From Ferirhizobium litorale (GTDB taxonomy: Bacteria > Pseudomonadota > Alphaproteobacteria > Rhizobiales > Rhizobiaceae): 64,000 nucleotides of DNA. The stretch covers positions 372,001 through 436,000 of the forward strand of contig JALDYZ010000001.1 of the NCBI GenBank assembly GCA_030028905.1. The letters run 5' to 3'. The position numbers were made by a program, and so were the translations under genes. Under the pieces are notes generated by a model. That model worked only from the letters and a program-made list of their open reading frames with translations. It was not told the origin of the DNA and did no database searches. This document shows, in pieces, positions 8,343 through 18,283 of this stretch (the stretch's first letter is position 1; each line of letters starts with the position of its first letter).

Positions 8343-9704
8343 TCAGATGGCGTGATCACGTATCGAGCGGACCGCGAAGTATCCGATCACCCACAGGAAC
8401 AGGAAGATGAGGAATGCCACGAAGGTGCTCATCACGGCCCTCGGATAAAGGGCGACCGCCGGTTCGGTCGGATGCACATAGGTGGCGAAGTAGCGTTGCT
8501 GCTTTTGTGCCTCGCCCAGGGCCGTTTCGAGAGCCGCCAGCGAAGTGGTGTAGGCGGTCGTCGCGAAACCCTGTTCGACGGTGAGCTCTTCGTAGCGGGT
8601 AAACACCTGCGGCAGTCTTCTCTCATCCCCCGAGGTAACACTCGCGGATCCGTCTGTTGCCGCCTCGCCGCTGCCGACCTTTGCGCGCTGCTCGTCCAGT
8701 TGCGATTCCAGCGCGGTGATCTGCCGCTCGATGACCTTGGCGGAGGGCGCGTCGCCGCTGACGGTCTCAAGCAGAGCGCGCTGGCGGGTCTTCAATGCCG
8801 CAAGCTGGCCTTCGAGCGAAGATACGATCCCGGCCTCGAGGCTGGCGATCTCCTTCGGGTCGAAGGTCTGCTCCTGTTCGCGAAAGGCGCTGATCTCGTC
8901 GCGGATCTTCTGCAGACGGGCTTCGGAACGCTCGACCTGTTGATTTGCCACCTGAACCAGTTGCTGGCGCGAGTTCTCCGACAGTGTGTTGACCAGGCTT
9001 TCGGAGACCTTCAGGACGGCGTCGGAAATGACCTTGGCGTCAGGCGCGGAAAACGCATAGACCTGCAAAACCACATTGCCGGTGGTGGAGTTGTAACTGA
9101 TGTTGATCATGTCCCGCCAGTATTCGGCGAATTCCTCGGGGGGCATGTCGCGATCGATGCGGTAAACGAAGTCGATCGAATCCTGCGCGTAAAACTCACG
9201 CAGGTCGATGTCGAGCTTTTCCTTGATGTCGCGGTAAAGCTGACTGGATGCGATATAGCTGCTGACGATGTAGGAATCGCCGGATTGCCCGCTCATCCCC
9301 GTCAGCACGCTGAGGCCGAGGGAACTCATCGACGACTCGCTGACTCCGCGCACGGAGAACTGGCTCTCGACCTCATATTGCGGGCTTGCGATAAAGGCGA
9401 AGTACAATCCAACGATTGCGGTCGGCAGAAGCACGGACAGGAAGAACAGGACCGGCCCCCAGGGGACGTCCCGTGGATGCGGTTCCTCGCTGGTCAGCGT
9501 CGGTACCGCAACCGTGTCAGTTGCTTCGAGCAGTTCGAGATCATCGTCCAGATCGTCGGGCGCGGGTTCGCTGATCCGTGCCATCTCTTTCAGCCTGCGG
9601 CGCCGGATCACCTCACGGCGCTTCAGCAACTGTTCGCGCGGCGGTAGTTGGCGAACGTTGCTTTCACCGCGATTTGCCGATTTCCTGATTTTGTCACGAT
9701 CCAC
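8343..9704 (-). CDS. kpsE: Capsule export inner-membrane/periplasmic protein (KpsE, PCP family)
   Basis: The 453-residue protein has the architecture of polysaccharide co-polymerase proteins that link the ABC exporter to the outer-membrane channel. A basic cytoplasmic N-terminus with acidic patches (1-80) leads to a transmembrane segment (about 84-106). A large periplasmic region with a long predicted coiled coil (about 230-350, rich in Q, E, R and L) follows, and a second membrane segment lies near 424-446. The start is GTG with AGGAC upstream. It is the first gene of the minus-strand capsule operon, with a sigma70-like promoter about 60 bases upstream. Rhizobial counterparts include RkpR. 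Confidence 0.9.
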   Translation of the reverse strand: MDRDKIRKSANRGESNVRQLPPREQLLKRREVIRRRRLKEMARISEPAPDDLDDDLELLEATDTVAVPTLTSEEPHPRDVPWGPVLFFLSVLLPTAIVGLYFAFIASPQYEVESQFSVRGVSESSMSSLGLSVLTGMSGQSGDSYIVSSYIASSQLYRDIKEKLDIDLREFYAQDSIDFVYRIDRDMPPEEFAEYWRDMINISYNSTTGNVVLQVYAFSAPDAKVISDAVLKVSESLVNTLSENSRQQLVQVANQQVERSEARLQKIRDEISAFREQEQTFDPKEIASLEAGIVSSLEGQLAALKTRQRALLETVSGDAPSAKVIERQITALESQLDEQRAKVGSGEAATDGSASVTSGDERRLPQVFTRYEELTVEQGFATTAYTTSLAALETALGEAQKQQRYFATYVHPTEPAVALYPRAVMSTFVAFLIFLFLWVIGYFAVRSIRDHAI

Positions 9705-9766
9705 GATTTTGTCCTGTTCTCACATCCAAAGTCGAGGAAGCTGCACTTGGCAGCCACAGACCTGAT

Positions 9767-9796
9767 ACTATCGTGCATGCGACAAAACTATGTCAA
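9767..9796 (-). promoter_or_regulatory. Sigma70-like promoter for the kpsEMT operon
   Basis: On the minus strand TTGACA and GATAGT are separated by 18 bases, about 60 bases before the kpsE start codon. This is the best match in the 207-base gap between kpsE and cysQ. Confidence 0.5.
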
Positions 9797-9911
9797 CTCT
9801 TTGAGAGGCTTGAATTCCTCTTTTAACCGCTTCACGCCGGGTCGGACAATAAAGCTGTGATACGGCCGGACACAGACCGCGATGGGGCGGACCCGCGCCG
9901 GACGCCACAAC

Positions 9912-10712
9912 TCAACCGGCAGGCTTTGACTTCGACGCGCACCGCCCCCATGCGATGAAGCCGGGATTGGCGAAATCGCAATCATCGAACTGGTTCTTCT
10001 TGCCGTAGGTGAAGGGCTGGCCATCCGTCATTTCTACGCGTCCTCCGGCTGCCCGCAGAACGGCGTCGCCCGCGGCGGTGTCCCACTCCATGGTACGGCC
10101 GAACCGCGGATATACATCTGCTAGGCCTTCGGCCACCAGGCAGAATTTCAGCGACGATCCGACGGTCTTGCAGTCGTCGATGTCGTTTTCCACCAGGAAC
10201 TCCTCGGTTTCCGGCGTAATGTGAGACCGGCTTGCGACAGCGGTCAGGGCTTCTCTGCCCGCCCGGCAATGAATCTCGTGCCGTTCGGCGATCTCGAAAT
10301 TGCTGTCGACGACAAGCTTCTCGGCGCGTCCGTTGTCGGCGCTATAGGCAACCCCCTGGGCAGGGGCGTAGACAACGCCGGCGACGGGCACGCCGTCGCG
10401 GATCAACGCGATGTTGACGGTGAAATCGTCCCGCCGGTTGATGAACTCCTTTGTCCCGTCCAGCGGATCGACGAGGAAGAAGGGTTTGCCATCGGTGTCA
10501 GGAATGCGCCCGGCAGCCACCGACTCCTCGGCGATCACCGGGATATCCGGAAATGCCTCAGCGAGGCGGGCGAGAATAATGGCTTCCGCGCGCTCGTCTG
10601 CCTCGGTCACCGGCGATGCATCATCCTTCAAGGTAACACTCGGGCCGGCGCTGTAGACGTCGAGAATGGCTTGTCCGGCGGCAAGGGCGGCCTGTTCGAG
10701 AACCTTCAGCAT
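9912..10712 (-). CDS. cysQ: 3'(2'),5'-bisphosphate nucleotidase CysQ
   Basis: This 266-residue member of the inositol monophosphatase superfamily hydrolyses PAP (adenosine 3',5'-bisphosphate), the by-product of PAPS use, to AMP. Metal-binding motifs are visible: EE at 62-63, DPLDGTKEF at 82-90 and EWDTAAGDAVLRAAGG near 220. The frame runs on upstream into cysNC; the start at MLKVLEQAA matches the family N-terminus and lies eight bases after the cysNC stop, so the three genes form one operon. CysQ lowers PAP and so protects sulfotransferases and other PAP-sensitive enzymes. Confidence 0.93.
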   Translation of the reverse strand: MLKVLEQAALAAGQAILDVYSAGPSVTLKDDASPVTEADERAEAIILARLAEAFPDIPVIAEESVAAGRIPDTDGKPFFLVDPLDGTKEFINRRDDFTVNIALIRDGVPVAGVVYAPAQGVAYSADNGRAEKLVVDSNFEIAERHEIHCRAGREALTAVASRSHITPETEEFLVENDIDDCKTVGSSLKFCLVAEGLADVYPRFGRTMEWDTAAGDAVLRAAGGRVEMTDGQPFTYGKKNQFDDCDFANPGFIAWGRCASKSKPAG

Positions 10713-10720
10713 GTTTTGGA

Positions 10721-12625
10721 TCAGCGCTCCTGCAGCTTGTCGATGTATTCCTCGATCAGCGCGGCCATGGCGATCGGCTCGTGTCCGAGGGTATGCAGAT
10801 GGATTTCCGGCTTCTCGGGTGTCTCGTACGGCGAGTCGACACCGGTGAAGTTGCGAATTTCTCCGGCCAGCGCGCGCTTGTAAAGCCCCTTCGGGTCGCG
10901 GCGGATGCACTCCTCGAGCGGTGTGTCCACGAAAATCTCGATGAACTCCCCGGCCGCCATCATCTCCCGCGCCATACGGCGTTCGGAGCGGAAAGGCGCA
11001 ATGAATGACACGAGCACGATCAGTCCTGCCTCGGTCATCAGGCGGGCAACTTCCGCGATGCGGCGGATGTTCTCGACGCGGTCCTCGACCGTGAAGCCGA
11101 GGTCGCGGTTGAGCCCGTGGCGCACATTGTCGCCGTCCAGCATGTACGTGTGCTTACCCTTGGCGTGGAGGAGTTTCTCGACGGTGTTGGCGATGGTCGA
11201 CTTGCCCGAGCCGGAATAGCCTGTAAACCACAACACGACGGGTCTCTGATGCTTGAGCGCAGCCCGCGCCTCCTTGTTCACGTCGAGCGCCTGCCAATGG
11301 ACGTTCTGTGCGCGGCGCAGCGGGTAGTCGATCATTCCGGCGCCAACGGTCGCGTTGGTAAAGCGGTCGATCAGGATGAAACTGCCGGTGACACGGTTGT
11401 CCTTGTAGGTATCGAAGGCGATCGGTGCCTGGGTGGAGATGTTGCAGACGCCGATTTCGTTCATCCGCAACGATTTGGCGGCCTTGCGGGCGAAGGTGTT
11501 GACATCGACGTGATGCTTCAGCGTCGTCACCGTCGCGTTGGCGCTGTCGGTTTCCGTGCGGAGAATATAGCTGCGGCCCGGCATCATGGCGTCGTGCGAG
11601 AACCAGATCACATGCGCCTGGAACTGATCGGCCACATGCGGGCGATCTGCCGGCAATGCGAGCACGTTGCCGCGCGACACCTCCAACTGGTCCTCGAGAA
11701 CGATGGTGATTGCCTGGCCCTCCGCGGCGCTCTCGAGTTTGCCGTCGAATGTGACGATTTCCTTGACCCTGGAAATCTGTCCCGACTTTGCGACTACAAC
11801 CTCGTCGCCGACGGCAATGCGGCCGGAAGCGACCTGGCCGGCGAAACCGCGGAAATCGAGGTTCGGCCGGCTGACCATCTGCACGGGGAAACGAAAGGGC
11901 CGGTCCCGGTAGTCGTTTTCGACCGGCACTGTCTCGAGATACTGCAACAGGGTCGGACCCTGATACCAGGGCATGTGACGAGAGGGCATGGTGACGTTGT
12001 CGCCGTAGCGGGCAGAGATCGGGATCGATTGGATGCTCTTGAATCCGAGATCGCGGGCAAATGCGAGGTAATCGGATACGATGCTGTCGAAGATCGTCTG
12101 GTCGTGGCCGACGAGGTCGATCTTATTGACCGCGAGGACGACGTGGCGGATGCCGAGCAGGGACGCGATGTAAGAGTGACGCCGCGTCTGGCGCAGGATG
12201 CCCTGGCGGCTGTCGACGAGCACGATCGCGAGATCGGCGGTCGAAGCGCCAGTCGCCATGTTGCGCGTGTATTCCTCATGGCCGGGGGTGTCGGCAACGA
12301 TGAACTTGCGTCTGGAGGTGGCGAAGAAGCGATAGGCGACGTCGATGGTGATGCCCTGTTCGCGCTCTGCCTCAAGCCCGTCGACAAGCAAAGCGAAATC
12401 AATGTGTTCACCTGCTGTCCCGTGCTTGACGCTTTCACGCTCGAGGGTTGCCAACTGGTCCTCGAAGATCAGCTTGGTGTCGTAGAGAAGGCGACCGATC
12501 AGGGTCGACTTGCCGTCATCCACCGACCCACAGGTCAAGAAGCGTAGCAGGGACTTCCTTTCCTGCTCCTCCAGGTAGTCCACCATGTTGGCGGTGATAA
12601 CGGCGTCCGCTGCAAGGTGAGCCAT
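10721..12625 (-). CDS. cysNC: Bifunctional sulfate adenylyltransferase subunit 1 / APS kinase (CysNC)
   Basis: This 634-residue fusion activates sulfate in two steps. The N-terminal GTPase module (CysN) stimulates ATP sulfurylase: its P-loop is GSVDDGKST at 33-41, G3 is DTPGHEEY at 112-119 and G4 is NKID at 167-170. The C-terminal APS kinase module (about 455-634) has a second P-loop, GYSGSGKST, near 463-474, and makes PAPS. Rhizobial NodQ has the same fusion. It follows cysD with a one-base overlap (TAATG) and precedes cysQ. With no nod genes nearby it is more likely a housekeeping or polysaccharide-sulfation copy than NodQ. Confidence 0.95.
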   Translation of the reverse strand: MAHLAADAVITANMVDYLEEQERKSLLRFLTCGSVDDGKSTLIGRLLYDTKLIFEDQLATLERESVKHGTAGEHIDFALLVDGLEAEREQGITIDVAYRFFATSRRKFIVADTPGHEEYTRNMATGASTADLAIVLVDSRQGILRQTRRHSYIASLLGIRHVVLAVNKIDLVGHDQTIFDSIVSDYLAFARDLGFKSIQSIPISARYGDNVTMPSRHMPWYQGPTLLQYLETVPVENDYRDRPFRFPVQMVSRPNLDFRGFAGQVASGRIAVGDEVVVAKSGQISRVKEIVTFDGKLESAAEGQAITIVLEDQLEVSRGNVLALPADRPHVADQFQAHVIWFSHDAMMPGRSYILRTETDSANATVTTLKHHVDVNTFARKAAKSLRMNEIGVCNISTQAPIAFDTYKDNRVTGSFILIDRFTNATVGAGMIDYPLRRAQNVHWQALDVNKEARAALKHQRPVVLWFTGYSGSGKSTIANTVEKLLHAKGKHTYMLDGDNVRHGLNRDLGFTVEDRVENIRRIAEVARLMTEAGLIVLVSFIAPFRSERRMAREMMAAGEFIEIFVDTPLEECIRRDPKGLYKRALAGEIRNFTGVDSPYETPEKPEIHLHTLGHEPIAMAALIEEYIDKLQER

Positions 12626-13524
12626 TAGAAATACCCCTCCCGCTTTTTCCTTTCCATGGACCCGGCCTCATCGCTGTCGATGAGGCGGCCCTGCCGCTCC
12701 GAGGTGCGGGCGATGAGCATCTCGCGCACGATGTCCGGCAAGGTTGCAGCGGCGGATTCGATCGCTCCGGTGAGCGGGTAGCAGCCGAGCGTGCGGAAGC
12801 GGACCAACCGTTCTTCCACGACATCGTGCCTGGACAGCGGCATGCGCTCGTCGTCGACCATGATGAGCATGCCGTCGCGTTCGACCACCGGTCGTCGGGC
12901 AGCGAAATAGAGCGGCACGATGGGGATATTTTCCCGCATGATGTACTGCCAGATGTCGAGCTCGGTCCAATTGGAGAGCGGGAATATGCGGATCGATTCA
13001 CCCCGGGCAACGCGGGTGTTGTAGGTCTTCCACATTTCCGGCCGCTGGTTCTTGGGATCCCATGCGTGCTGCGCATTGCGGAAGGAGAAGATGCGCTCTT
13101 TGGCCCGCGACTTTTCCTCGTCGCGGCGGGCACCGCCGAAAGCGGCATCGAAACCGTATTTGTCGAGCGCCTGGCGCAGGCCGAGTGTCTTCATCACGTG
13201 GGTGTGGGTACTGGACCCATGGGTGAAGGGGTTGATGTTTTGCGCGATGCCGTCCGGATTGACGTGAACCAGCAGTTCGATCCCAAGTTCCAAGGCCATC
13301 CGGTCGCGGAACGCCGTCATCTCCTTGAACTTCCACGTCGTGTCGACATGCAGAAAGGGAAATGGCGGCTTGGCTGGATAAAAAGCCTTCATCGCCAGAT
13401 GCAGCATCACCGAGCTATCCTTACCGATGGAATAGAGCATCACCGGGTTGGAAAAGGTGGCGGCAACCTCCCTGAATATGTGAATTGCCTCTGCTTCCAG
13501 ACGCTCAAGATGGGTCAATGACAT
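12625..13524 (-). CDS. cysD: Sulfate adenylyltransferase subunit 2 (CysD)
   Basis: This is the catalytic ATP sulfurylase subunit, forming APS from sulfate and ATP together with CysN. The 299-residue protein has the PP-loop motif [10 protein letters not shown] at 32-41, [15 protein letters not shown] near 150 and [15 protein letters not shown] near 200, all diagnostic of CysD. The reading frame extends 34 codons further upstream without family similarity, and the ATG at [10 protein letters not shown] fits the usual N-terminus. It is the first gene of cysD-cysNC-cysQ. No cysH (APS/PAPS reductase) is present in the window. Confidence 0.95.
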   Translation of the reverse strand: MSLTHLERLEAEAIHIFREVAATFSNPVMLYSIGKDSSVMLHLAMKAFYPAKPPFPFLHVDTTWKFKEMTAFRDRMALELGIELLVHVNPDGIAQNINPFTHGSSTHTHVMKTLGLRQALDKYGFDAAFGGARRDEEKSRAKERIFSFRNAQHAWDPKNQRPEMWKTYNTRVARGESIRIFPLSNWTELDIWQYIMRENIPIVPLYFAARRPVVERDGMLIMVDDERMPLSRHDVVEERLVRFRTLGCYPLTGAIESAAATLPDIVREMLIARTSERQGRLIDSDEAGSMERKKREGYF

Positions 13525-13563
13525 AAGTGCACGCACTCCAGAGTCATTTGGCGGATATCTATT

Positions 13564-13608
13564 TATTTTCGAATATAAGTATTTAGGATTTTCGAAAATT
13601 GAAAGCAA
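13564..13608 (-). promoter_or_regulatory. cysD promoter with two TTCGAA palindromes
   Basis: On the minus strand TTGCTT (13603-13608) and TAAATA (13580-13585) are 17 bases apart. A 12-base perfect palindrome with core TTCGAA fills the spacer (13588-13599). A second, imperfect copy (13564-13575) sits where transcription would start. The cores are 23 bases apart, roughly two helical turns. This arrangement suggests a dimeric repressor; the regulator is not identified. Confidence 0.5.
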
Positions 13609-13771
13609 CTCATGGCGTTGCCTCAAGATTTCCAGAAAGTCCTTCGGTTCGGGACGAGGGGATGCGGCAAACCGGCGCGCTGTCCTTGTGGCTCCACATC
13701 AGGCGTTTTTGAGGCTTGTCGATTTGCAAGGATATGCGAAGGTGCGCCCGATTTGAGACACAGGACCATGC

Positions 13772-15025
13772 ATGCGCTATTCAGCATTTTCCATTGTGAA
13801 ACAGGCGCTTTCCGGCAATCGCAACTGGGCGCCCGCCTGGCGCGAGCCACAACCGAAGGCACACTACGACGTCATCATTGTCGGCGGCGGCGCGCACGGC
13901 CTGGCAACTGCCTACTACCTCGCCAAGGAATTCAGCACCGCCAATATCGCTGTGCTGGAAAAGAGCTACATCGGTTCCGGCAACGCCGGGCGCAATACGA
14001 CGATCATCCGCTCCAACTACATGCTGCCGGGCAACAGCGCCTTCTACGAATTGTCCCTGAAGCTTTGGGAAGGTCTCGAGCGCGAGCTGAACTACAACGC
14101 CATGGTGTCTCAGCGCGGCATGGTCTACCTCATTCATTCCGATAGCCAGCGCGACGCCATGGCGCGGGCTGGCAATGCCATGCTGATGAACGGGTCGGAC
14201 GCGGAATTGCTCGACCGAGAGCAGGTTCGCCGGCTGCTGCCGTATCTGAACTACGACCACGCGCGGTTTCCAATCCTCGGCGCGTTCGTTCAACGCAGGG
14301 CCGGCACGGTTCGCCACGATGCGGTCGTCTGGGGCTATGCCCGTGCCGCCGACAGCCGCGGCGTCGACATCATCCAGGACTGCGAAGTCACCGCCATCCG
14401 TCGCCAGGATGGGCTGGTAACCGGGGTGGAGACGAGCAAGGGTTTCATCGGCTGCAACAAGCTGGCGCTCGCCACTGCCGGCAATACATCGACGGTGGGG
14501 CGCATGGCCGGCCTCGACTTGCCGATCGAGTCCCATGTCCTGCAGGCGTTCGTATCGGAAGGGCTGAAACCGCTGATCGACCATGTCATCATCTATGGCA
14601 CCGGCGGGCACTTCTACATATCGCAATCCGACAAGGGTGGCCTGGTCTTCGGCGCCGACCTCGACGGCTATTCCTCCTATGCCCAGCGCGGCAACCTGGC
14701 CGCCGTCGAAAGCACGATGGCAGACGGCGTAGCGCTGATCCCCGGACTTTCGCGGGTCCGCGCACTGCGCGCCTGGGGCGGCATCATGGACATGACGATG
14801 GACGGTTCGCCGATCATCGACCGAACGCCGGTCGACAATCTGTACCTCAATGGCGGGTGGTGCTATGGCGGCTTCAAGGCGACGCCCGCTTCCGGCTTCT
14901 GCTTTGCTCATCTCATCGCCAGGAACGAACCGCATCCGGTTGCCCGCCTGCTGCGCCTCGATCGCTTCGAGCGTGGCTTCCCCCTCGACGAAGGCGGCAA
15001 GGGCCCGCAACCCAACCTGCAGTGA
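13772..15025 (+). CDS. soxB: Sarcosine oxidase subunit beta (SoxB)
   Basis: The beta subunit of heterotetrameric sarcosine oxidase carries the sarcosine site, non-covalent FAD and covalently bound FMN. The 417-residue protein has the dinucleotide-binding motif VGGGAHGLATAYYLAKE near 37-53, and GTVRHDAV places a His at about 182 where family members attach FMN. YLNGGWCYGGFKATPASG near the C-terminus is also typical. It opens the soxBDAG operon. The product oxidises sarcosine to glycine, with formaldehyde passed to tetrahydrofolate and electrons to oxygen. Confidence 0.96.
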   Translation: MRYSAFSIVKQALSGNRNWAPAWREPQPKAHYDVIIVGGGAHGLATAYYLAKEFSTANIAVLEKSYIGSGNAGRNTTIIRSNYMLPGNSAFYELSLKLWEGLERELNYNAMVSQRGMVYLIHSDSQRDAMARAGNAMLMNGSDAELLDREQVRRLLPYLNYDHARFPILGAFVQRRAGTVRHDAVVWGYARAADSRGVDIIQDCEVTAIRRQDGLVTGVETSKGFIGCNKLALATAGNTSTVGRMAGLDLPIESHVLQAFVSEGLKPLIDHVIIYGTGGHFYISQSDKGGLVFGADLDGYSSYAQRGNLAAVESTMADGVALIPGLSRVRALRAWGGIMDMTMDGSPIIDRTPVDNLYLNGGWCYGGFKATPASGFCFAHLIARNEPHPVARLLRLDRFERGFPLDEGGKGPQPNLQ

Positions 15026-15041
15026 GACTGGTTCCGATTTC

Positions 15042-15320
15042 ATGGCAAGCTTGATCAAATGCCCCCATTGCGGGGTCCGTCCCAGGGAAGAATTCTCCGT
15101 TCGCGGCGATGCATCCGTCGTCCGGCCGTCGCCTGCGGCCAGCGACGAAGAGTGGCACCGCTACGTCCACATTCGTGAAAATCCGCGCGGTCCCTACCGC
15201 GAGCACTGGCAGCATGCGGCCGGGTGCCGCCGATGGCTCGTCGTTCACCGCAACAACGTGACCCACGAGGTCTACGATGTCATGGATGCGGCAACCGTGG
15301 CGAAGGAGGTTGCGCAATGA
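15042..15320 (+). CDS. soxD: Sarcosine oxidase subunit delta (SoxD)
   Basis: This 92-residue subunit binds a structural zinc. The expected ligands are visible as Cys7 and Cys10 (CPHC) and His58 and Cys62 (HWQHAAGC). The ATG lies 17 bases after the soxB stop, and its TGA overlaps the soxA ATG. The usual RENPRGPYREHW segment is present. Confidence 0.96.
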   Translation: MASLIKCPHCGVRPREEFSVRGDASVVRPSPAASDEEWHRYVHIRENPRGPYREHWQHAAGCRRWLVVHRNNVTHEVYDVMDAATVAKEVAQ

Positions 15321-18274
15321 CCTCCTTCCGTCTTTCTTCCGGTGGGCTCGTGAGCCGGGCAAAGCCGCTCGCCTTCACGTTCGACGGACGTACCATGCGC
15401 GGGTTCGAAGGCGACACGCTGGCCGCCGCCATGCTTGCCAACGACCAGATGCTGGTCGGCCGCAGTTTCAAGTATCATCGCCCGCGCGGCATCGTGACCG
15501 CCGGATCGTCCGAACCGAATGCGCTGGTGACGATCGGCAGTGGTGGGCGTGCGGAACCAAATACGCGCGCCACCGTTGCGGAGATCTACCAGGGCATGGT
15601 GGCTACAAGCCAGAACCGCTGGCCGTCACTCAAGTTCGATATCGGCGCACTCAACAGTCTGCTGTCGCCCTTCCTCGGCGCCGGCTTCTACTACAAGACC
15701 TTCATGTGGCCTTCGGCGTTCTGGGAGAAGTTGTACGAACCGCTCATCCGCCGCGCCGCCGGGCTCGGTCGGGCCAGTTTTGAGGCCGATCCGGACCGCT
15801 ACGAGAAGGCGTGGGCGCATTGCGACCTGCTGATTGTCGGTGCCGGTCCCGCAGGCCTCATGGCCGCTTTGACCGCCGGTCGGGCGGGGCTGCGCGTGAT
15901 CCTGGCAGACGAGGACTTCCGTCTGGGCGGTTCGCTGCTGTCCGAGGCGGTGGCGATCGGCGACCAGCCGGCGTCGGAGTTTGCGTCCTCCGTGATCGCT
16001 GAACTGGCGAGCCTTCCCAGCGTGACGCTGATGCCGCGCACGACCGTTTTCGGTTGGTATGACGACATGGTCTTCGGCGCGGTCGAAGGGGTGCAGAAGC
16101 ATGTTTCAGTGCCTTCGTCGGATCGGCCGGTCGAGCGGCTGTGGCGGATTGTTGCCAAACGCGCGATCCTTGCCACGGGCGCCGAGGAGCGCCCGCTGGT
16201 CTTCGGCGGTAATGACCGTCCGGGCGTGATGATGGCGGGGGCGGTCCGCACCTACCTCAACCGCCATGCTGTGGCGGTCGGGAAGCGGGTCGCGATCTTC
16301 ACGAATGGCGGCTCTGGCTACCGTGCGGCGCGCGACCTTGCCGCTCAGGGCATCGAGATAGCGGCAATCATCGACGGGCGGGCGGCGTCCACAAACGAAG
16401 CGCCCGCAGGCGTGCGCGTCATGCGCGGAGGATCGGTGGTCGCGACCAGGGGTCGGCACCGGATCGAGGCGTTGATCGCGGAGCGTTCGGGCTATGATGA
16501 AACGATCGCCTGCGACGCATTGGCCATGTCGGGCGGCTGGTCGCCGGTCATCCAGCTTGCCTGCCAACGCGGCGGAAAACCGGTCTGGTCGGAGGATCGC
16601 CAGGCCTTTCTTGCGCCCGATGTCGGGCCGCAATTGCGGATGGCCGGCGCCGCGGCGGGAGAGGAAAGCATCGCCGTCTGCATGCGACACGGCCGGGACC
16701 AGGCGCGGGCGGCGCTTGCCGATCTCGGAGTTTCGGTACCGCTGGTGGTGATACCGGGCGTCGAAGGGGAAACCGACGGTTCATTTTCGCCGCTCTGGTA
16801 TGTGCCGGGCGCGCGGGACAAGGCCTTCGTCGATTTCCAGAACGACGTGCATGTGAAGGATTTCGGGCTCGCCCAGCGGGAAGGCTTCGGGCATATCGAG
16901 CACACCAAGCGCTACACCACCGCCGGCATGGCCACCGACCAAGGCAAGCTCGGCAACGTCAATGCGATCGGCATCGTCGCCGGCATGGGCGGCGTCAGCC
17001 CGGCCGATCTCGGCACGACGACGTTCCGCCCGTTCTACACGCCGGTCTCGTTCGGTGCGCTGGCAGGGGCTGAAGTTGCCGAGCGGGCAAAGCCTGTCCG
17101 CCGTTCGCCGCTGCACGAATGGGCGAAGAAGAACGGCGCGGTCTTCGTGGAATCCGGATTGTGGCACCGGTCCGCCTGGTTCTCTCTGCCGGGAGAAAAG
17201 ACCTGGCGCGAAAGCGTCGATCGCGAAGTGTTGAATGTGCGCGCCAATGTCGGTCTCTGCGACGTCTCGACGCTCGGCAAGATCGAGGTCTTCGGGAAGG
17301 ATGCAGCCGAGTTCCTCAACCGGATCTACTCCAATGCCATGCTGCGCCTGCCGGTCGGCAAGGCGCGCTACGGGCTGATGCTGCGCGAGGACGGCGTCGT
17401 TTTTGACGACGGCACGGTCAGCCGCCTTGGCGAGGACCATTTCGTCGTTACGACCACGACTGCTTATGCGGGGGAGGCCATGTCGCATATGGAGTTCGCC
17501 GCCCAGACATTCTGGCCCGAACTCGACGTCCGCTTCGTGTCGGTCTCGGACCAATGGGCGCAGATGTCGCTTGCCGGACCGCGGGCACGCGACGTCATGA
17601 GCCAACTGGTCGAGGACGACATTTCGAATGAGGCATTCCCTTTCCTGGGCGTTCGCGAGGTGGCGCTGAAGGGGGGCGTTCGGGCGCGGCTGTTCCGCAT
17701 CTCGTTTTCGGGTGAACTGGCCTATGAACTCGCCGTGCCGGCGGGCTATGGCGAAGCGGTCGCCGATGCCCTGATGGAAGCCGGCAGCAAGCACGGCATC
17801 TGCCCCTATGGCGTCGAGGCGCTCAATGTGCTGCGCATCGAAAAGGGTCACGTAACCCATAGTGAGCTCGATGGGCGGACCACTGCCGACGACGTCGGCC
17901 TCGGCCGAATGGTGTCGGGGCAGAAGCCAGATTTCATCGGCAAGCGGCTTTCCACCCGATTCGGCCTCACCGCCGCCGACCGCACGCAACTCGTCGGATT
18001 GAAGCCGGTCGACCGAGCCAAGGAACTGAAGGCCGGGGCGCATCTGCTGAAGGAAGGTGCAAAACCTTCGACGGTCAACGATCAGGGGCACATCACGTCC
18101 GCCTGCCATTCGCCGGTGCTCGGACACTCGATCGCGCTCGCCATGCTGAAATCCGGACGAGAACGCTTCGGCGAGAAGGTCGTCGTCTGGGACGGGTTGC
18201 GAGGCGAAGAGTTTCAGGCGGAAGTCTGCAGCCCCGTCTTCGTCGATCCGCAAAACCGCAAACTGCATCTTTGA
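15317..18274 (+). CDS. soxA: Sarcosine oxidase subunit alpha (SoxA)
   Basis: The 985-residue alpha subunit binds NAD and tetrahydrofolate. An N-terminal ferredoxin-like region (about 1-100, GDTLAAAMLANDQMLVGRSF) is followed by a pyridine nucleotide-disulfide oxidoreductase module with VGAGPAGLMAAL near 174. The C-terminal third resembles the glycine-cleavage T protein, the site where the methylene group is moved to tetrahydrofolate (SFSGELAYELAVP, VEALNVLRIEKGHVTH). The start was set at the ATG overlapping the soxD stop (ATGA), with GGAGG upstream. The in-frame extension further upstream overlaps soxD and is not used. Confidence 0.96.
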   Translation: MTSFRLSSGGLVSRAKPLAFTFDGRTMRGFEGDTLAAAMLANDQMLVGRSFKYHRPRGIVTAGSSEPNALVTIGSGGRAEPNTRATVAEIYQGMVATSQNRWPSLKFDIGALNSLLSPFLGAGFYYKTFMWPSAFWEKLYEPLIRRAAGLGRASFEADPDRYEKAWAHCDLLIVGAGPAGLMAALTAGRAGLRVILADEDFRLGGSLLSEAVAIGDQPASEFASSVIAELASLPSVTLMPRTTVFGWYDDMVFGAVEGVQKHVSVPSSDRPVERLWRIVAKRAILATGAEERPLVFGGNDRPGVMMAGAVRTYLNRHAVAVGKRVAIFTNGGSGYRAARDLAAQGIEIAAIIDGRAASTNEAPAGVRVMRGGSVVATRGRHRIEALIAERSGYDETIACDALAMSGGWSPVIQLACQRGGKPVWSEDRQAFLAPDVGPQLRMAGAAAGEESIAVCMRHGRDQARAALADLGVSVPLVVIPGVEGETDGSFSPLWYVPGARDKAFVDFQNDVHVKDFGLAQREGFGHIEHTKRYTTAGMATDQGKLGNVNAIGIVAGMGGVSPADLGTTTFRPFYTPVSFGALAGAEVAERAKPVRRSPLHEWAKKNGAVFVESGLWHRSAWFSLPGEKTWRESVDREVLNVRANVGLCDVSTLGKIEVFGKDAAEFLNRIYSNAMLRLPVGKARYGLMLREDGVVFDDGTVSRLGEDHFVVTTTTAYAGEAMSHMEFAAQTFWPELDVRFVSVSDQWAQMSLAGPRARDVMSQLVEDDISNEAFPFLGVREVALKGGVRARLFRISFSGELAYELAVPAGYGEAVADALMEAGSKHGICPYGVEALNVLRIEKGHVTHSELDGRTTADDVGLGRMVSGQKPDFIGKRLSTRFGLTAADRTQLVGLKPVDRAKELKAGAHLLKEGAKPSTVNDQGHITSACHSPVLGHSIALAMLKSGRERFGEKVVVWDGLRGEEFQAEVCSPVFVDPQNRKLHL

Positions 18275-18283
18275 GGAACGGCG

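Noticed and set aside
8124-9647. Long plus-strand reading frame (over 500 codons) opposite kpsE
   Set aside because: It is antisense to a clear capsule co-polymerase gene, has low-complexity Arg/Gly/Leu-rich composition and matches no family. High GC content gives such shadow frames.
11117-12547. 476-codon plus-strand frame opposite cysNC
   Set aside because: The opposite strand has intact GTPase and APS kinase motifs; the antisense product shows no domain.
10721-13524. nodPQ (Nod factor sulfation) instead of cysDNC
   Set aside because: No nod genes or nod box are present, and the operon includes cysQ. The domain fusion alone does not distinguish NodQ from CysNC.
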